Numbered from the stretch's first letter, positions 18,029 through 29,471 are shown. The stretch is DNA of 64,000 nucleotides from Vibrio sp. 16 (GCF_963681195.1 NZ_OY808997.1:2108001-2172000), one strand, 5' to 3'. Numbers and translations are program-made. Notes: generated by a model from the letters alone, not told the origin.

Positions 18029-19381
18029 GTGGGCAGTTTCAATGTTGCTAAGTTTGGTGGGACAAGTGTTGCTAATTTTGAGGCGATGAGTCGCTGTGCA
18101 GCCATTATCGAATCAAACCCCAATACCAAATTAGTTGTTAGCAGTGCGTGTTCAGGTGTCACCAACCTATTGGTCGAGTTAGCCAATGGTGTGCAAGACC
18201 AAACACATCGAAGTGAGATATTAACCAAACTGGCTAAGATCCATAATGCTGTTTTGGACCAACTCGAAGATTCAACCCAGGCTGCAGCCGAGGTCTACAC
18301 CATTCTAGATACGGTGACGAGCCTTGCAGAAGCCGCTTCAATCCAAGCGAGCCGTAAGCTCACAGACCACTTAGTCGCGTGTGGTGAGCTGATGTCGACT
18401 CACCTGCTTACCCAATTAATGAGAGAGCGAGGAATCGCCGCCACACGTTTCGATATTCGAGATGTACTGCGCACCGACAGCAACTTTGGCAAAGCAGAAC
18501 CAGAGCTAGATAGCATCCGTCAGCTTGCCGAAGAAAAGCTCATTCCACTATGCCAAGAATCCGTAGTGATCACTCAAGGCTTTATCGGATCAGACGCAGA
18601 AGGCAATACCACAACCCTAGGTCGTGGCGGCAGTGACTACAGCGCCGCGCTGATTGCAGAGGCGGTTGAAGCGTCAGGCTTGGAAATCTGGACTGACGTT
18701 CCCGGTATCTACACTACCGATCCTCGTATCGCACCGAAAGCGTCTCCAATCCCAGAAATCAGCTTTAGCGAAGCCTCTGAGATGGCAAACTTTGGCGCGA
18801 AGATCTTACACCCATCGACTCTCGTTCCGGCACTGCGTCATGATATTCCAGTTTTTGTCGGCTCATCAAAAGAGCCAGAAAAGGGCGGGACTTGGATTCG
18901 CCATCAAGTGGAGAGCTCACCGCTATTTCGTGCATTAGCCCTTCGCTGCAACCAGACAATGGTGACACTACGCAGCGCAAAAATGTTCCACGCATACGGT
19001 TTTTTAGCCCGTGTTTTTGAGATTCTAGCCAAGCACAAGATATCGGTGGATTTAATCACGACTTCCGAGATTAGCGTTTCGTTAACATTGGATCAAACTG
19101 ATACCTCAGGCGGTGCGCCTCAGCTGCCGGAAGCCGCTCGTATTGAGTTAGAGGAGCTATGTAGCGTCGACGTCGAGCACAACTTATGTCTGGTTGCGCT
19201 AATCGGCAACAACATGAGTGAGAGTAAAGGCTACGCGAAGCAAGTCTTTGGCACATTAGAAGACTTCAATCTACGCATGATCTGTTACGGTGCAAGTCCG
19301 CACAACCTCTGCTTCTTAGTGCATGAGTCCGTCTCAAAGCAAGCCATCCAAAAGCTGCACACTGAGTTGTTTGAGGGCTAA
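18029..19381 (+). CDS. lysC: Lysine-sensitive aspartate kinase LysC (AK III)
   Basis: Monofunctional aspartokinase that phosphorylates aspartate at the entry to the lysine branch; 450 residues. The N-terminus has KFGGTSV, the kinase domain runs to about residue 290 (TLGRGGSDYSAALIAEA near 194), and two ACT domains follow for lysine feedback. The start is GTG (18029), with GGGAG about 8 bases upstream. The lysine riboswitch in the leader fits this isoform rather than the threonine- or methionine-linked fusions, which also carry homoserine dehydrogenase. Confidence 0.95.
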   Translation: MGSFNVAKFGGTSVANFEAMSRCAAIIESNPNTKLVVSSACSGVTNLLVELANGVQDQTHRSEILTKLAKIHNAVLDQLEDSTQAAAEVYTILDTVTSLAEAASIQASRKLTDHLVACGELMSTHLLTQLMRERGIAATRFDIRDVLRTDSNFGKAEPELDSIRQLAEEKLIPLCQESVVITQGFIGSDAEGNTTTLGRGGSDYSAALIAEAVEASGLEIWTDVPGIYTTDPRIAPKASPIPEISFSEASEMANFGAKILHPSTLVPALRHDIPVFVGSSKEPEKGGTWIRHQVESSPLFRALALRCNQTMVTLRSAKMFHAYGFLARVFEILAKHKISVDLITTSEISVSLTLDQTDTSGGAPQLPEAARIELEELCSVDVEHNLCLVALIGNNMSESKGYAKQVFGTLEDFNLRMICYGASPHNLCFLVHESVSKQAIQKLHTELFEG

Positions 19382-19387
19382 GAAAAA

Positions 19388-19417
19388 CAAAAGGTTGGCA
19401 CTACGCCAACCTTTTTC
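19388..19417 (+). terminator. Intrinsic terminator after lysC
   Basis: AAAAGGTTGGC / GCCAACCTTTT hairpin with a five-base loop and T5. It may also serve the convergent pmbA. Confidence 0.88.
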
Positions 19418-19439
19418 TATTCAAGCCAAATATAGGGGA

Positions 19440-20783
19440 TTACTCGCCCGCCACCTTCATAGATTCAAGCAATATAGAACCCGTTTGAATTTGTGAACGC
19501 GTTTCCACATCATTACCGACAGCGACAATGTTCTGGAACATCTGCTTAAGATTGCCAGCAATGGTAATTTCTGACACAGGATATTGAACTTGACCATTCT
19601 CCACCCAGAAGCCTGCCGCACCACGAGAATAATCGCCTGTCACGATATTGACACCTTGGCCCATGGTCTCTGTGACCAATAAGCCTGTGCCTAGCTCTTT
19701 CAGCATTTGTTCGAAATTCTGCCCCGTTGATTGCACATACCAGTTATGAATACCACCAGCATGGCCTGTTGGCGTCATATCCATTTTACGTGCGGCGTAG
19801 CTCGTTAGCAGATACGTCGCTAGCACACCATCGGTAATGATCTCTCGGTCTTGGGTGAAGACGCCTTCACTATCAAAGGGACTAGAGGCAAGACCACGCA
19901 GTACATGAGGCTTTTCTGCGATGTTAAACCAATCAGGCAGAACCTTTTCACCCAGTTGATCGAGCAAGAATGAGGATTTGCGGTATAAGTTGCCACCACT
20001 GATCGCCATCACCAAATGACCAATCAGACCGGTTGCCACATCTGCAGCAAACATGATCGGGTATTGACCCGTTCTAAGCTTTTGCGCATCCAAACGACTG
20101 ATGGTTTTTTCTGCCGCTTTTAGCCCTACCGCTTCAGGAGACCAAAGATCATCTTTATGACGTGACAAGGTGTAGTCGTAATCTCGCTCCATCTCACCAT
20201 TAGCGCCCTGACCAATCACACAGCAACTTGTACTGTGACGGCTCGAAGCATAACTCGCCAGTAAACCATGGCTATTGCCATATACCTTCAGTCCATAATG
20301 GCTATCGTAACTCGCACCATCGCTTTGTTTAATTTTGTCGCTGTACTCAAGCGCCGCTTTCTCAGCGGCAATGGCGACCTGAGCGGCATAATCTGGATCA
20401 GGCGTGTCTGGGTGGAATAGATCCAAATCTGGGATCTCTTTGACCATCAACTCTTTAGGCGCAGGACCAGCATAAGGATCTTCGGAGGTATACTGAGCAA
20501 TATCGAGCGCAGCCAATACGGTTTGTTGAATCGCTTTTTCACTTAAGTCAGAGGTTGATGCACTGCCCTTACGTTGACCACGGTAAACCGTAATGCCCAA
20601 TGCACCATCACTGTTGAATTCCACATTTTCCACTTCACACATGCGAGTAGAGACACTTAGGCCAGTAGTTTTCGTGATCGCGACTTCTGCACCATCAGAC
20701 TTCTCTGCCGCCATCTCTAACGCTTTAGCGACTGCGGCTTCTAACTCAACGCGCTGTTGAACAACTTGCTCTCTTACGTCCAT
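19440..20783 (-). CDS. pmbA: Metalloprotease subunit PmbA (TldE)
   Basis: TldD/PmbA family; the PmbA (TldE) subunit pairs with TldD, which carries the zinc site, to degrade unfolded peptides and mature some peptide antibiotics. The protein is 447 residues with the expected features: N-terminal [17 protein letters not shown], central [24 protein letters not shown], and the C-terminal [20 protein letters not shown]. The HEXXXH metal motif of TldD is absent, as is usual for PmbA. It is divergent from darP, the usual partner. Confidence 0.95.
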   Translation of the reverse strand: MDVREQVVQQRVELEAAVAKALEMAAEKSDGAEVAITKTTGLSVSTRMCEVENVEFNSDGALGITVYRGQRKGSASTSDLSEKAIQQTVLAALDIAQYTSEDPYAGPAPKELMVKEIPDLDLFHPDTPDPDYAAQVAIAAEKAALEYSDKIKQSDGASYDSHYGLKVYGNSHGLLASYASSRHSTSCCVIGQGANGEMERDYDYTLSRHKDDLWSPEAVGLKAAEKTISRLDAQKLRTGQYPIMFAADVATGLIGHLVMAISGGNLYRKSSFLLDQLGEKVLPDWFNIAEKPHVLRGLASSPFDSEGVFTQDREIITDGVLATYLLTSYAARKMDMTPTGHAGGIHNWYVQSTGQNFEQMLKELGTGLLVTETMGQGVNIVTGDYSRGAAGFWVENGQVQYPVSEITIAGNLKQMFQNIVAVGNDVETRSQIQTGSILLESMKVAGE

Positions 20784-20891
20784 ATCAACTTAGTTCTAAA
20801 GATTTGTTCTCTCTAGGATAACAAGAATTTCGCTTTCTCCCCACGATTCTTGTTAAAATAGAGAAATAGATGGTCAAATTAAGGCAGAGAA

Positions 20892-21419
20892 ATGGCACGT
20901 AAAAACCAAAAAGCGCCATGGGAAGAGGAAGAAGAAATCATCTGGGTAAGTAAGACCGAGATGAAACGCGACATGGAAGAGCTGCAGCAGTTAGGTGAAG
21001 AGCTCGTGAGCCTAAAACCTTCTGTGCTGGAAAAGTTTCCGCTTAGCGAAGATCTCGCAGAAGCGATCAAAGATGCGCAACGATTCAAAAACGAAGCGCG
21101 TCGCCGCCAACTGCAATACATTGGCAAATTGATGCGCTTTGAAGATCCTGAGCCACTGCAAGCCGCGTTAGACAAGGTTCGCAATAAGCACTCACAAGCA
21201 ACAGCGCACCTGCATAAGCTAGAGCAGTTGCGTGACCGCATTGTCGAAGAGGGTGATGCGGCCATTAGCGATGCAATGGAACTCTATCCAAACGCAGATC
21301 GCCAGCGCCTGCGTCAACTTGCTCGCCAAGCGGCAAAAGAGAAAAAAGCCGGTAAGCCTGCGAAATCTTACCGCGAAATCTTCCAAGTTCTAAAAGCGCT
21401 GAGCGACGAAGAAGTTTAG
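20892..21419 (+). CDS. darP: Ribosome-associated protein DarP (YjgA, DUF615)
   Basis: DUF615 protein, 175 residues, linked in E. coli to late 50S subunit assembly. The sequence is highly charged and helical, opening [31 protein letters not shown] cut here to [20 protein letters not shown], with the family core [14 protein letters not shown] near the C-terminus. The ATG has GGCAGAGAA upstream. Divergence from pmbA is conserved in gammaproteobacteria and supports the call. Confidence 0.93.
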   Translation: MARKNQKAPWEEEEEIIWVSKTEMKRDMEELQQLGEELVSLKPSVLEKFPLSEDLAEAIKDAQRFKNEARRRQLQYIGKLMRFEDPEPLQAALDKVRNKHSQATAHLHKLEQLRDRIVEEGDAAISDAMELYPNADRQRLRQLARQAAKEKKAGKPAKSYREIFQVLKALSDEEV

Positions 21420-21429
21420 CACCAAATAC

Positions 21430-21463
21430 AAAAAGGATTGATGCTCTCACATCAATCCTTTTT
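21430..21463. terminator. Bidirectional terminator between darP and thiQ
   Basis: AAAAAGGATTGATG / CATCAATCCTTTTT, a 14-bp stem with A and T tracts on both flanks, placed between convergent genes. Confidence 0.92.
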
Positions 21464-21474
21464 CTTTAAGTCCT

Positions 21475-22179
21475 CTATTCGCCTGCTCTGACAAACTCAC
21501 TCAATGCTTGGTTACTGTGGTGAGACACGAGCTGTTCAACGCCTGCTGCCACTTCCACTCGCCCGTTGGCAACAAAGATAAAATCGGAGCCAATGGCTTT
21601 AGCGTCACTGATGTGGTGCGTCACCATCAGCACGGTGATATTTCTCTCTTTGGCTAGCTTTGCCACCAGCGATAACATTTCTTCACGTAAGATAGGATCG
21701 AGTGCGGAAAACGGCTCATCGAGCAACCAAACTGGGTGAGATTGAACAAAGCAGCGCGCCAAGGCGACTCGTTGACGCTGTCCGCCAGATAACTGCTCTG
21801 GCAATCGGTCAAGATAGTCAGCCACGCCCACTTGATCCGCCGCCAACTCCACCTTCCGTTGCTGCTCATCACTGAGCTTTAGTCCAGGGTGCAAACCAAG
21901 CCCAATATTTTGTCTGACGGTCAGGTGAGCAAATAGGTTGTGTTCCTGAAATAACATCGCAAAAGGTCGCCGGTGCGGATCTAGACCAACAATGTCACGC
22001 CCTTCCACGCTAATCGAACCACTGACTGGCTCAATGAATCCCGCCACTAATGCCAGTAACGTCGACTTGCCCGCCCCACTTGGTCCCATCAAGGCAGTGA
22101 TCGAACCTTGCTCAACGGAAACATCAAAATGAAACAACTCGTTGTGGTAGTAATAATCCACTTCAGTCAGAGATAACAT
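21475..22179 (-). CDS. thiQ: Thiamine ABC transporter ATPase ThiQ
   Basis: ATPase of the thiamine/thiamine pyrophosphate importer; 234 residues from the ATG at 22179 (MLSLTEVDYYYH). Walker A is GPSGAGKST near residue 33, the signature LSGGQRQRVALAR near 130 and Walker B VWLLDEPFSALD near 150. The start overlaps the thiP 3' end by 17 bases. A longer in-frame extension upstream lies wholly within thiP and is rejected. It is the last gene of thiBPQ under the TPP riboswitch. Confidence 0.95.
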   Translation of the reverse strand: MLSLTEVDYYYHNELFHFDVSVEQGSITALMGPSGAGKSTLLALVAGFIEPVSGSISVEGRDIVGLDPHRRPFAMLFQEHNLFAHLTVRQNIGLGLHPGLKLSDEQQRKVELAADQVGVADYLDRLPEQLSGGQRQRVALARCFVQSHPVWLLDEPFSALDPILREEMLSLVAKLAKERNITVLMVTHHISDAKAIGSDFIFVANGRVEVAAGVEQLVSHHSNQALSEFVRAGE

Positions 22180-23767
22180 GATTGACCTTTTTGTTCGCTT
22201 TAAACAACGTTTCGATGAGCGTGAAACAGCCAACGCTGAGAAGAAGCAATGTCAGGGAAACGACCGCCGCCGCATCCATCTGATAGCTTCCCAGCAACTG
22301 GAACAGATAGAGGGGTAGAGTGCGAAATTCTTGGCTACCAAACAGGGCAATCGCGCTCAGATCGCCAATCGCAAACATGAAGCTAATAGCAAATGCGTGC
22401 GCCATCGGCTTTTTAAGCGCCCGCCACTCAACCACTTTAAACCGTTGCCACCCTTTCATCCCAAGGCTTGCACACACATACTGATACTGTTGCTCGACCT
22501 GTAGCATCGGCTGAGAGAGCGTTTTAATCACATAGGGAAGCCCCATCAGCGCGTTCACCGCCACGACCACCACAAAAGCCAGACTGAATACATCCGTAAA
22601 TGAGCGCAACAACAAAAACAACCCAGTCGAAACAACCAAACCAGGGGTGACCAAAATAATGGTGCCGATCAGTTCAATATGATCCGCTTGCCGCGCTCGA
22701 GCATTAAGCCGGAGTCGACGACTGGTGATCAAGATAGTAATACCCGCTAACAAAGCGATCATACTCGCTAGGGTCGCCACTTTCAGCGATGCCCACAGTG
22801 CATGCCAAAAACGCGGATCTGTAAAGACTTGGATCGCATGGCTATTGATACCGCTGACAATGACCATCGCCAAAGGAGGCAGAACCAATATGGCGGCGAG
22901 CCCAATCCAACTGTAATCCCACACTTTGTTGCGCCAATGATTACCGGCTAAATAGGGGTTGTTCGTAGTACTCACGGAGCTTACTGATATCGGTTTACCC
23001 AAACGCTGAATGATCAGCGCCATAATGCCACAAAGCGTCATCTGCCAAATGGCCAATAGCGCACCGGCTTGCAAATCGAAATCAAATTTGATCGCTTGAT
23101 AGATGGCGAGTTCAATGGTCGTCGATTTTGGTCCGCCACCAAGCGCCATTACGGTCGCAAAACTGGTAAAGCAAAGCATAAACACTAAACCACAAACATG
23201 AGCAAGCTGCTGCTTCATGCGTGGCCACTCAACCCAAAAAAACTTTTGCCACGCCCCCATGCCAAGATGCGCACAGAGTTTGTGCTGTTCTTCGGGGATG
23301 GACTCTAAAGATTGCAGTAAAAGCCGACTCGCATAGGGCAAATTAAAAAACAGGTGCGCCAGTAAAATACCGTTCAAACCATAAATCGAAAAAGGCAGTT
23401 TGCTATCAAAGTAGGCAAAACCATCGGCCAGTAAACCACTATTGCCATAAATGGCAAGCAAGCCAAATACGCCGACTAAGACAGGCAATACCAACGTGGT
23501 TGCGAACAGTTTCAACAACAGGTTTTTACCCAGAAATTGACGACGAGAAAGCGCGTGAGCTACTGGTATGGCGAGCCCAACACTTAACAGCGTCGAGAGA
23601 AAAGATTGGTAAAAACTGAACTTGGTAACGTGGCGATAGTAGGGGTCTTGCCACACCTGAGCAAGATTTAAAGAGGGCGCTTCAATCAGTAAAGCGGCTA
23701 AGGCTGAAATAACAAAGGTCGCGATAAACATCGCGACCCATAAGCCTATCTTGGGAATGCTACGCAA
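22163..23767 (-). CDS. thiP: Thiamine ABC transporter permease ThiP
   Basis: Fused double permease of the thiamine importer; 534 residues with about 12 membrane spans and two copies of the BPD inner-membrane domain. The two EAA-type loops read CAHLGMGAWQKFFWVEWP near 185 and CASLGMKGWQRFKVVEW near 440. The fused layout is the usual one for ThiP and other iron/thiamine-type importers. It follows thiB by 9 bases and overlaps thiQ. Confidence 0.95.
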   Translation of the reverse strand: MRSIPKIGLWVAMFIATFVISALAALLIEAPSLNLAQVWQDPYYRHVTKFSFYQSFLSTLLSVGLAIPVAHALSRRQFLGKNLLLKLFATTLVLPVLVGVFGLLAIYGNSGLLADGFAYFDSKLPFSIYGLNGILLAHLFFNLPYASRLLLQSLESIPEEQHKLCAHLGMGAWQKFFWVEWPRMKQQLAHVCGLVFMLCFTSFATVMALGGGPKSTTIELAIYQAIKFDFDLQAGALLAIWQMTLCGIMALIIQRLGKPISVSSVSTTNNPYLAGNHWRNKVWDYSWIGLAAILVLPPLAMVIVSGINSHAIQVFTDPRFWHALWASLKVATLASMIALLAGITILITSRRLRLNARARQADHIELIGTIILVTPGLVVSTGLFLLLRSFTDVFSLAFVVVVAVNALMGLPYVIKTLSQPMLQVEQQYQYVCASLGMKGWQRFKVVEWRALKKPMAHAFAISFMFAIGDLSAIALFGSQEFRTLPLYLFQLLGSYQMDAAAVVSLTLLLLSVGCFTLIETLFKANKKVNHVISD

Positions 23768-23776
23768 GAAATACCC

Positions 23777-24784
23777 TTAGAACGTCAGCGCACTTTGCCA
23801 TTCACGGATCCAAGTTTTACGGTTTTCCGCAACTTTATCCGCACTGAAGCTCAATGCCTTGTTTGGCACAGTCAAGGTTTCAAATCCTTGTGGTAACTCT
23901 ACGCTTGTTACTGGGTACATCCAGTTACCCGTTGGCATCACAGATTGGAACTCATCACTGAGAATGAATGCCATAAATTGATCTGCAAGAGCCTGATTAT
24001 TCGATCCTTTCACCTTTGCTGCCACTTCAACTTGCGTGTAGTGACCTTCCGCAAAATCGGCTGCAGCAAACTTCGCATCCCCTTCAGCGATCAAGTGATA
24101 CGCAGGTGAGGTGGTGTAAGAGAGAACCAAATCAGACTCCCCTTCTAAGAACATGGAGTACGCTTCTGACCATCCCTTAGTCACAGTGACGGTCTTCTTC
24201 GCAAGATTTTGCCATGCTTGAGTCGCTTCATCACCATACACCGACTTCATCCACAACATCAGACCTTGACCCGGTGTTGAGGTACGCGGGTCTTGATAAA
24301 TCACCTTTAAGTCATCACGAGAATCCACCAACTCTTTGAGGCTTTTTGGTGGATTCGCGAGTTTTTCTTTGTTGTAGACAAACGCAAAATAGCCGTAATC
24401 GTAAGGGACAAAAGTGCTATCGTTCCAACCATTTGGCAGTGTCACTGAAGTCGTATCGACACTGTGCTCAGCGAGTAGGCCTGTCTTTTTTGCTTCCGCC
24501 ATCAAGTTGTTGTCTAAACCAAGAACGATGTCAGCTTTGCTGTTCTCCCCTTCTAGACGTAGGCGGTTAAGGATAGAGACACCGTCGTCTAGCGCGACAA
24601 AGTTCACGTCACAACCGCATTGAGCTTCAAAAGCTTTTTCGACTTTAGGACCTGGGCCCCAATCGGCTGCGAAAGAGTCATAAGTGTAAACCGTCAGCGC
24701 TTTTTCTGCGGCGGTAACGGAAAATGAAGATAGTGTGGCCAACGCAACTGCGCTGAATGAAATGGTGCTCAGAGTGGTTTTCAC
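23777..24784 (-). CDS. thiB: Thiamine-binding periplasmic protein ThiB
   Basis: Periplasmic solute-binding protein of the thiamine importer; 335 residues. The start is the GTG at 24784 (read KTTLSTISFSAVALATLSS after Met), with AGGAGAG upstream; the longer ORF runs into the riboswitch. A Sec signal peptide ends near SVTAA-EKALTVYTYDSF. YTYDSFAADWGPGP is typical of ThiB. The TPP riboswitch lies about 70 bases upstream. Confidence 0.94.
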   Translation of the reverse strand: MKTTLSTISFSAVALATLSSFSVTAAEKALTVYTYDSFAADWGPGPKVEKAFEAQCGCDVNFVALDDGVSILNRLRLEGENSKADIVLGLDNNLMAEAKKTGLLAEHSVDTTSVTLPNGWNDSTFVPYDYGYFAFVYNKEKLANPPKSLKELVDSRDDLKVIYQDPRTSTPGQGLMLWMKSVYGDEATQAWQNLAKKTVTVTKGWSEAYSMFLEGESDLVLSYTTSPAYHLIAEGDAKFAAADFAEGHYTQVEVAAKVKGSNNQALADQFMAFILSDEFQSVMPTGNWMYPVTSVELPQGFETLTVPNKALSFSADKVAENRKTWIREWQSALTF

Positions 24785-24851
24785 TGCTCGCTCTCTCCTT
24801 GTTGAGCGGCACAGGTTTGAGGGACAATTGAAATGAAAATCAGCATGTCCT

Positions 24852-24968
24852 AACTCAATTCCTACGCCAGCATTATCTGGTTCAGGTCTACGGGTCCCGC
24901 ACACTTACCGCTACATGGTAAGGGTTCGATCTCAGCTTCATTGACTCAATGAATAGCTCCCCGATGAG
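24852..24968 (-). ncRNA. TPP riboswitch (THI element) upstream of thiBPQ
   Basis: On the minus strand the leader carries the THI-box landmarks in order: TCGGGGAGC, GCTGAGATCGAACCC, GGACCCGTAGACCTGAACC, and AGATAATGCTGGCGTAGG. A variable P3-type hairpin (CTTACCATGTAGCGGTAAG) lies between them. The closing P1 strands are CATCGGGG and the region after GTAGG. It should shut off thiamine uptake when thiamine pyrophosphate is plentiful. No clear terminator follows, so translation control is likely. Confidence 0.95.
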
Positions 24969-25025
24969 TATCGGCTTGATTGTAATAGTTATGAGACTCA
25001 ATAGCTAGAGTCGTTCCTCTCACCA

Positions 25026-25649
25026 TCAATCTCGGTGATCATATCCCCAGCGAGGAACCAAACCTTGTTCCACACCCAGATGATCCAAAATACGAGCGAC
25101 CATAAAATCGATCAAATCCTCAATCGACTTGGGCTGATGATAAAAACCGGGCGCCGCTGGCATGATCGTAACGCCCATTTGGGACAATTTGTGCATATTC
25201 TCAAGGTGTAACGTCGAGAACGGGGTTTCACGAACAACCAACAATAGTTGACCGCGCTCCTTCATCACCACATCGGCTGCGCGTTCAATCAGATTATCAG
25301 ACATGCCGTGGGCGATCGCTGCCACACTGCCTGCAGAGCAAGGGCAAACCACCATCTGCTTCGGCGCCGCAGAGCCCGACGCCACCGGAGAGAACCAATC
25401 GTCCTTACCACAGACAATCAGTTTGTCAGCGTCACACTTTAGGTGTTCGACCAACGCTTGCTTGGCCGACTCAGGGTTTGCAGACAACTTTAGGCCGTGC
25501 TCTGTGGCTAACACAACGCGGGCAGCTGAGGAGATCAAAAGAAAAACTTGGTAGTCGGCAGCGATCAAGCACTCTAGCAGGCGCAGCCCATAAGGCGCAC
25601 CAGATGCCCCCGTGAAGGCCAATGTGATCGCTTTCTGTTTATTGTTCAT
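25026..25649 (-). CDS. ubiX: Flavin prenyltransferase UbiX
   Basis: Makes the prenylated FMN cofactor for the UbiD decarboxylase of ubiquinone synthesis; 207 residues. Visible landmarks are [18 protein letters not shown] at the N-terminus, the [26 protein letters not shown] core near 105-130, and [13 protein letters not shown] near 148. The ATG at 25649 is chosen over 25658 because the GAAG purine tract is too close to the latter. It lies 18 bases after mpl on the same strand, a common pairing. Confidence 0.94.
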   Translation of the reverse strand: MNNKQKAITLAFTGASGAPYGLRLLECLIAADYQVFLLISSAARVVLATEHGLKLSANPESAKQALVEHLKCDADKLIVCGKDDWFSPVASGSAAPKQMVVCPCSAGSVAAIAHGMSDNLIERAADVVMKERGQLLLVVRETPFSTLHLENMHKLSQMGVTIMPAAPGFYHQPKSIEDLIDFMVARILDHLGVEQGLVPRWGYDHRD

Positions 25650-25667
25650 TGAATGCATACTTCTTTG

Positions 25668-27029
25668 CTAATTTGCTTTGTTCGCCAATTGGTCGAGTAA
25701 TTTACCGTGAATGCCTTCAAAGCCACCGTTACTCATCACCAGAATCTGATCGCCGGTCTGAGCCTCAGCAACTATCATCTCGACAAGCGCATCGACATCT
25801 TTAGATGTCCAAGCGGGTTGAGTGCATTGCTGTGCCACATCCTCCACAGACCAATCAATGGAGTCAGGCTGATAGAGGAATACAGAATCAGCGGCGCGCA
25901 AAGATGCAGCCAGTGTCTCTTTATGGACACCGCGCTTCATGGTTGCACTGCGTGGCTCAAGTACGGCAAGAATTCGACGTGGACCTACCTTGTTACGTAA
26001 GCCACCCAAAGTGAGTTCAATCGCCGTTGGATGATGGGCAAAGTCATCGTAAACCGTCACGCCTGCGATTTCTCCCTTACATTCCAGACGTCGCTTCGTA
26101 TTGATGAACTTTCCGAGCGCGTCACAAGCAAGATCTGGCGTTACACCGACGTGCCTTGCTGCTGCAATAGCCATAAGAGCGTTGTCGACATTATGATCGC
26201 CCACCAAACTCCAACGCACTTCCCCAACTTGGTTGCCTTGGAAGAAAACCTTGAAGTGAGAACCATCATTCACCACTTTTTCTGCTTGCCAGTCACCCTG
26301 CTCGCCACTGGACTCCGTTTCGCTCCAGCAGCCACGCTCGAGCACATCGGCTAAAGCCTTATCTTGTTTCGGAGCAAAGATACGGCCATTGCCCGGCACA
26401 GTTCGTACTAAATGGTGAAATTGACGCTTAATCGCTTCAAGATCATCAAAAATATCTGCGTGATCGAACTCTAGATTATTCATCACTAACGTGCGCGGGT
26501 GGTAGTGGACAAACTTAGAACGCTTATCGAAAAAAGCACTGTCATATTCATCTGCTTCCACAACAAAAAACATACTTTCGCCCAATCGAGCAGAAACGCC
26601 AAAATTGCCGAGTACGCCACCAACTAAGAATCCAGGCTGGTAACCGCAGGCTTCCAAGATCCAAGCTAGCATACTTGATGTAGTGGTTTTACCGTGCGTG
26701 CCTGAGACCGCTAGAACCCAGCGATCGTGCAACAAAAACTCTTGTAGCCATTGCGGTCCAGAGGTGTAACGCAGATTAGTATTTAGTACGTGCTCGACAC
26801 ATGGGTTGCCGCGACTCATCGCATTACCTATCACCACAAGGTCTGGCGCAGGTTCAAGCTGGGAAGGGTCAAATCCTTCTATAATTTCAATACCTTGAGA
26901 TTCAAGTAGAGTGCTCATCGGCGGGTAAACGTTGGCATCGCTCCCCGTTACTTTATGACCAAGTTGACGAGCTAACACTGCAGCACCACCCATAAATGTG
27001 CCGCAAATCCCCAAGATATGAATATGCAT
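25668..27029 (-). CDS. mpl: Murein tripeptide ligase Mpl
   Basis: Mur ligase that joins recycled L-Ala-gamma-D-Glu-meso-DAP to UDP-MurNAc in peptidoglycan recycling; 453 residues. The start at 27029 (MHIHILGICGTFMGGAA) has AGGG upstream and matches the family; 30 extra in-frame residues upstream are rejected. The ATP loop is SGTHGKTTTSSML near 112, and NNLEFDHADIF near 175 is typical. The C-terminal domain has YDDFAHHPTAIELTL, characteristic of Mpl and MurC. Its length and lack of a MurC-type N-terminus favour Mpl. Confidence 0.94.
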   Translation of the reverse strand: MHIHILGICGTFMGGAAVLARQLGHKVTGSDANVYPPMSTLLESQGIEIIEGFDPSQLEPAPDLVVIGNAMSRGNPCVEHVLNTNLRYTSGPQWLQEFLLHDRWVLAVSGTHGKTTTSSMLAWILEACGYQPGFLVGGVLGNFGVSARLGESMFFVVEADEYDSAFFDKRSKFVHYHPRTLVMNNLEFDHADIFDDLEAIKRQFHHLVRTVPGNGRIFAPKQDKALADVLERGCWSETESSGEQGDWQAEKVVNDGSHFKVFFQGNQVGEVRWSLVGDHNVDNALMAIAAARHVGVTPDLACDALGKFINTKRRLECKGEIAGVTVYDDFAHHPTAIELTLGGLRNKVGPRRILAVLEPRSATMKRGVHKETLAASLRAADSVFLYQPDSIDWSVEDVAQQCTQPAWTSKDVDALVEMIVAEAQTGDQILVMSNGGFEGIHGKLLDQLANKAN

Positions 27030-27332
27030 AAACTGACCCTGTTTCAGGCAAATAATAGTGGACTCATTATGGCGATAAAGCCTTAAAAAGCGAACAACTT
27101 TGATCACTGTATGACACAAGCCTTACTCAACCGCACACTCCGTGTACAGCTTGATTCCAGCCAAACGAGCCATGAAAACACAGTAAAGAGTCGACAAATA
27201 AATTGAGATCTCAAGCAGTTAGTTCATTACCAATAAAAAGATCCTGCTCTTACACTTAGCTCAGGCATTTCGAAACGATCCAAATAGAGATCATCCATGC
27301 CACATCCCCCACTATTTAGAAGCGACTTTTAA

Positions 27333-28361
<1,029 letters not shown>

Positions 28362-28369
28362 CCTTCTCC

Positions 28370-28393
28370 AAAGGCGCTCATCGAGCGCCTTTT
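28370..28393 (+). terminator. Intrinsic terminator after fbp
   Basis: AAAGGCGCTC / GAGCGCCTTT hairpin with a three-base loop, followed by a T-rich tail. Confidence 0.88.
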
Positions 28394-28525
28394 CTTTATT
28401 CATACATGAATAATCTGATTTTCTTGAGCAAAGTCTCGCCGCAAATATTTACAAAAAACCGAGTTTAGCAGTAAGGTATTTTGGTTAAATTTCAGCCCAT
28501 ACTTAGACAAAAAGGAACTTTAGCA

Positions 28526-29053
28526 ATGAGCTTAAACGACGTACCAGCAGGCAAATCTCTACCCGATGACATCTATGTTGTGATTGAAATTCCCGCCAAT
28601 GCTGATCCGATAAAATACGAAGTCGACAAGGATTCTGGCGCGGTATTTGTCGACCGATTCATGTCTGCCCCGATGTTCTACCCATGTAACTACGGTTACG
28701 TAAACCACACGCTATCACTCGATGGTGATCCGGTAGACGTACTCGTACCAACACCGCACCCGCTGATGCCAGGTTCAGTGATTCGCTGTCGTCCAGTCGG
28801 CGTTTTGAAAATGACCGATGAATCAGGAGAAGACGCTAAAGTCGTCGCCGTGCCACACTCCAAACTGTCAAAAGAGTACGACCACATTCAAGATGTGGGC
28901 GATATTCCTGAGCTACTTAAAGCGCAAATCATGCACTTCTTTGAGCGTTATAAAGAGCTTGAATCAGGCAAGTGGGTGAAAGTCGATGGTTGGGAAGACG
29001 TCGCTGCCGCTCGCCAAGAAATTTTAGAATCTTACGAAAGAGCGCAAAAATAG
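28526..29053 (+). CDS. ppa: Inorganic pyrophosphatase Ppa
   Basis: Family I soluble pyrophosphatase; 175 residues. The active-site signature [15 protein letters not shown] is near 66, with [14 protein letters not shown] near 31. The ATG at 28526 ([15 protein letters not shown]) has AAGGAA upstream; a 15-residue in-frame extension is not supported. Its neighbours ytfP, tamB and tamA on the opposite strand match the enterobacterial arrangement. Confidence 0.97.
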   Translation: MSLNDVPAGKSLPDDIYVVIEIPANADPIKYEVDKDSGAVFVDRFMSAPMFYPCNYGYVNHTLSLDGDPVDVLVPTPHPLMPGSVIRCRPVGVLKMTDESGEDAKVVAVPHSKLSKEYDHIQDVGDIPELLKAQIMHFFERYKELESGKWVKVDGWEDVAAARQEILESYERAQK

Positions 29054-29066
29054 CGCCCTCAAAACA

Positions 29067-29100
29067 CAAAAAAGTCCGCACATAGCGGACTTTTTCTTTT
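29067..29100. terminator. Terminator between convergent ppa and ytfP
   Basis: AAAAAGTCCGC / GCGGACTTTTT with a five-base loop and T tracts on both strands. Confidence 0.9.
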
Positions 29101-29123
29101 TGCGTCAACACTCCCAGACACAT

Positions 29124-29471
29124 CTAGATGCGTTGGCACCAGTCCCCTGAAGCCAACAAGCTATCCAACTGGCTGGTATCTTGATAGAGGTAGATCCAAG
29201 CGCGACCAAATGGCGTGTCTATTTGCTCACGGCGGTACTCAACCGGCACATCTTCAAGCACATCAATTTTAGCCAAGGTGTCGTCATCAATAAGGTATAC
29301 CTCACCAACGATTGAGCTGTGCCCTGCTGTGACCGCTGGGTAAGCCCCCAAGTCATACAATGCATACTCTGGCAAAGTTTCATGTTGGCCAAGAAACTCC
29401 GCCGAATCTAAGAAGCTTTGATTGCTTTGACCTTTGCGCAAGGTACCGTAAACAAATAATAAGTGTTGCAT
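29124..29471 (-). CDS. ytfP: Gamma-glutamylcyclotransferase-like protein YtfP
   Basis: AIG2/GGCT-fold protein, 115 residues. The N-terminal FVYGTLRKGQSNQSFL motif forms the substrate loop of the fold. DLGAYPAV near 45 and the acidic DVLEDVPVEYRRE near 74 also fit, with Glu at the usual catalytic position. The cellular substrate of YtfP proteins is unknown. It lies 31 bases downstream of tamB on the same strand, as in E. coli. Confidence 0.9.
   Translation of the reverse strand: MQHLLFVYGTLRKGQSNQSFLDSAEFLGQHETLPEYALYDLGAYPAVTAGHSSIVGEVYLIDDDTLAKIDVLEDVPVEYRREQIDTPFGRAWIYLYQDTSQLDSLLASGDWCQRI

Noticed and set aside
22180..22233. Extended ThiQ start inside thiP
   Set aside because: The extra residues are an alternative frame of thiP; ABC homology begins at MLSLTEVDYYYH.
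24785..24904. Longer ThiB start upstream of the GTG
   Set aside because: The extension runs through the TPP riboswitch and lacks a signal peptide; the GTG has AGGAGAG.
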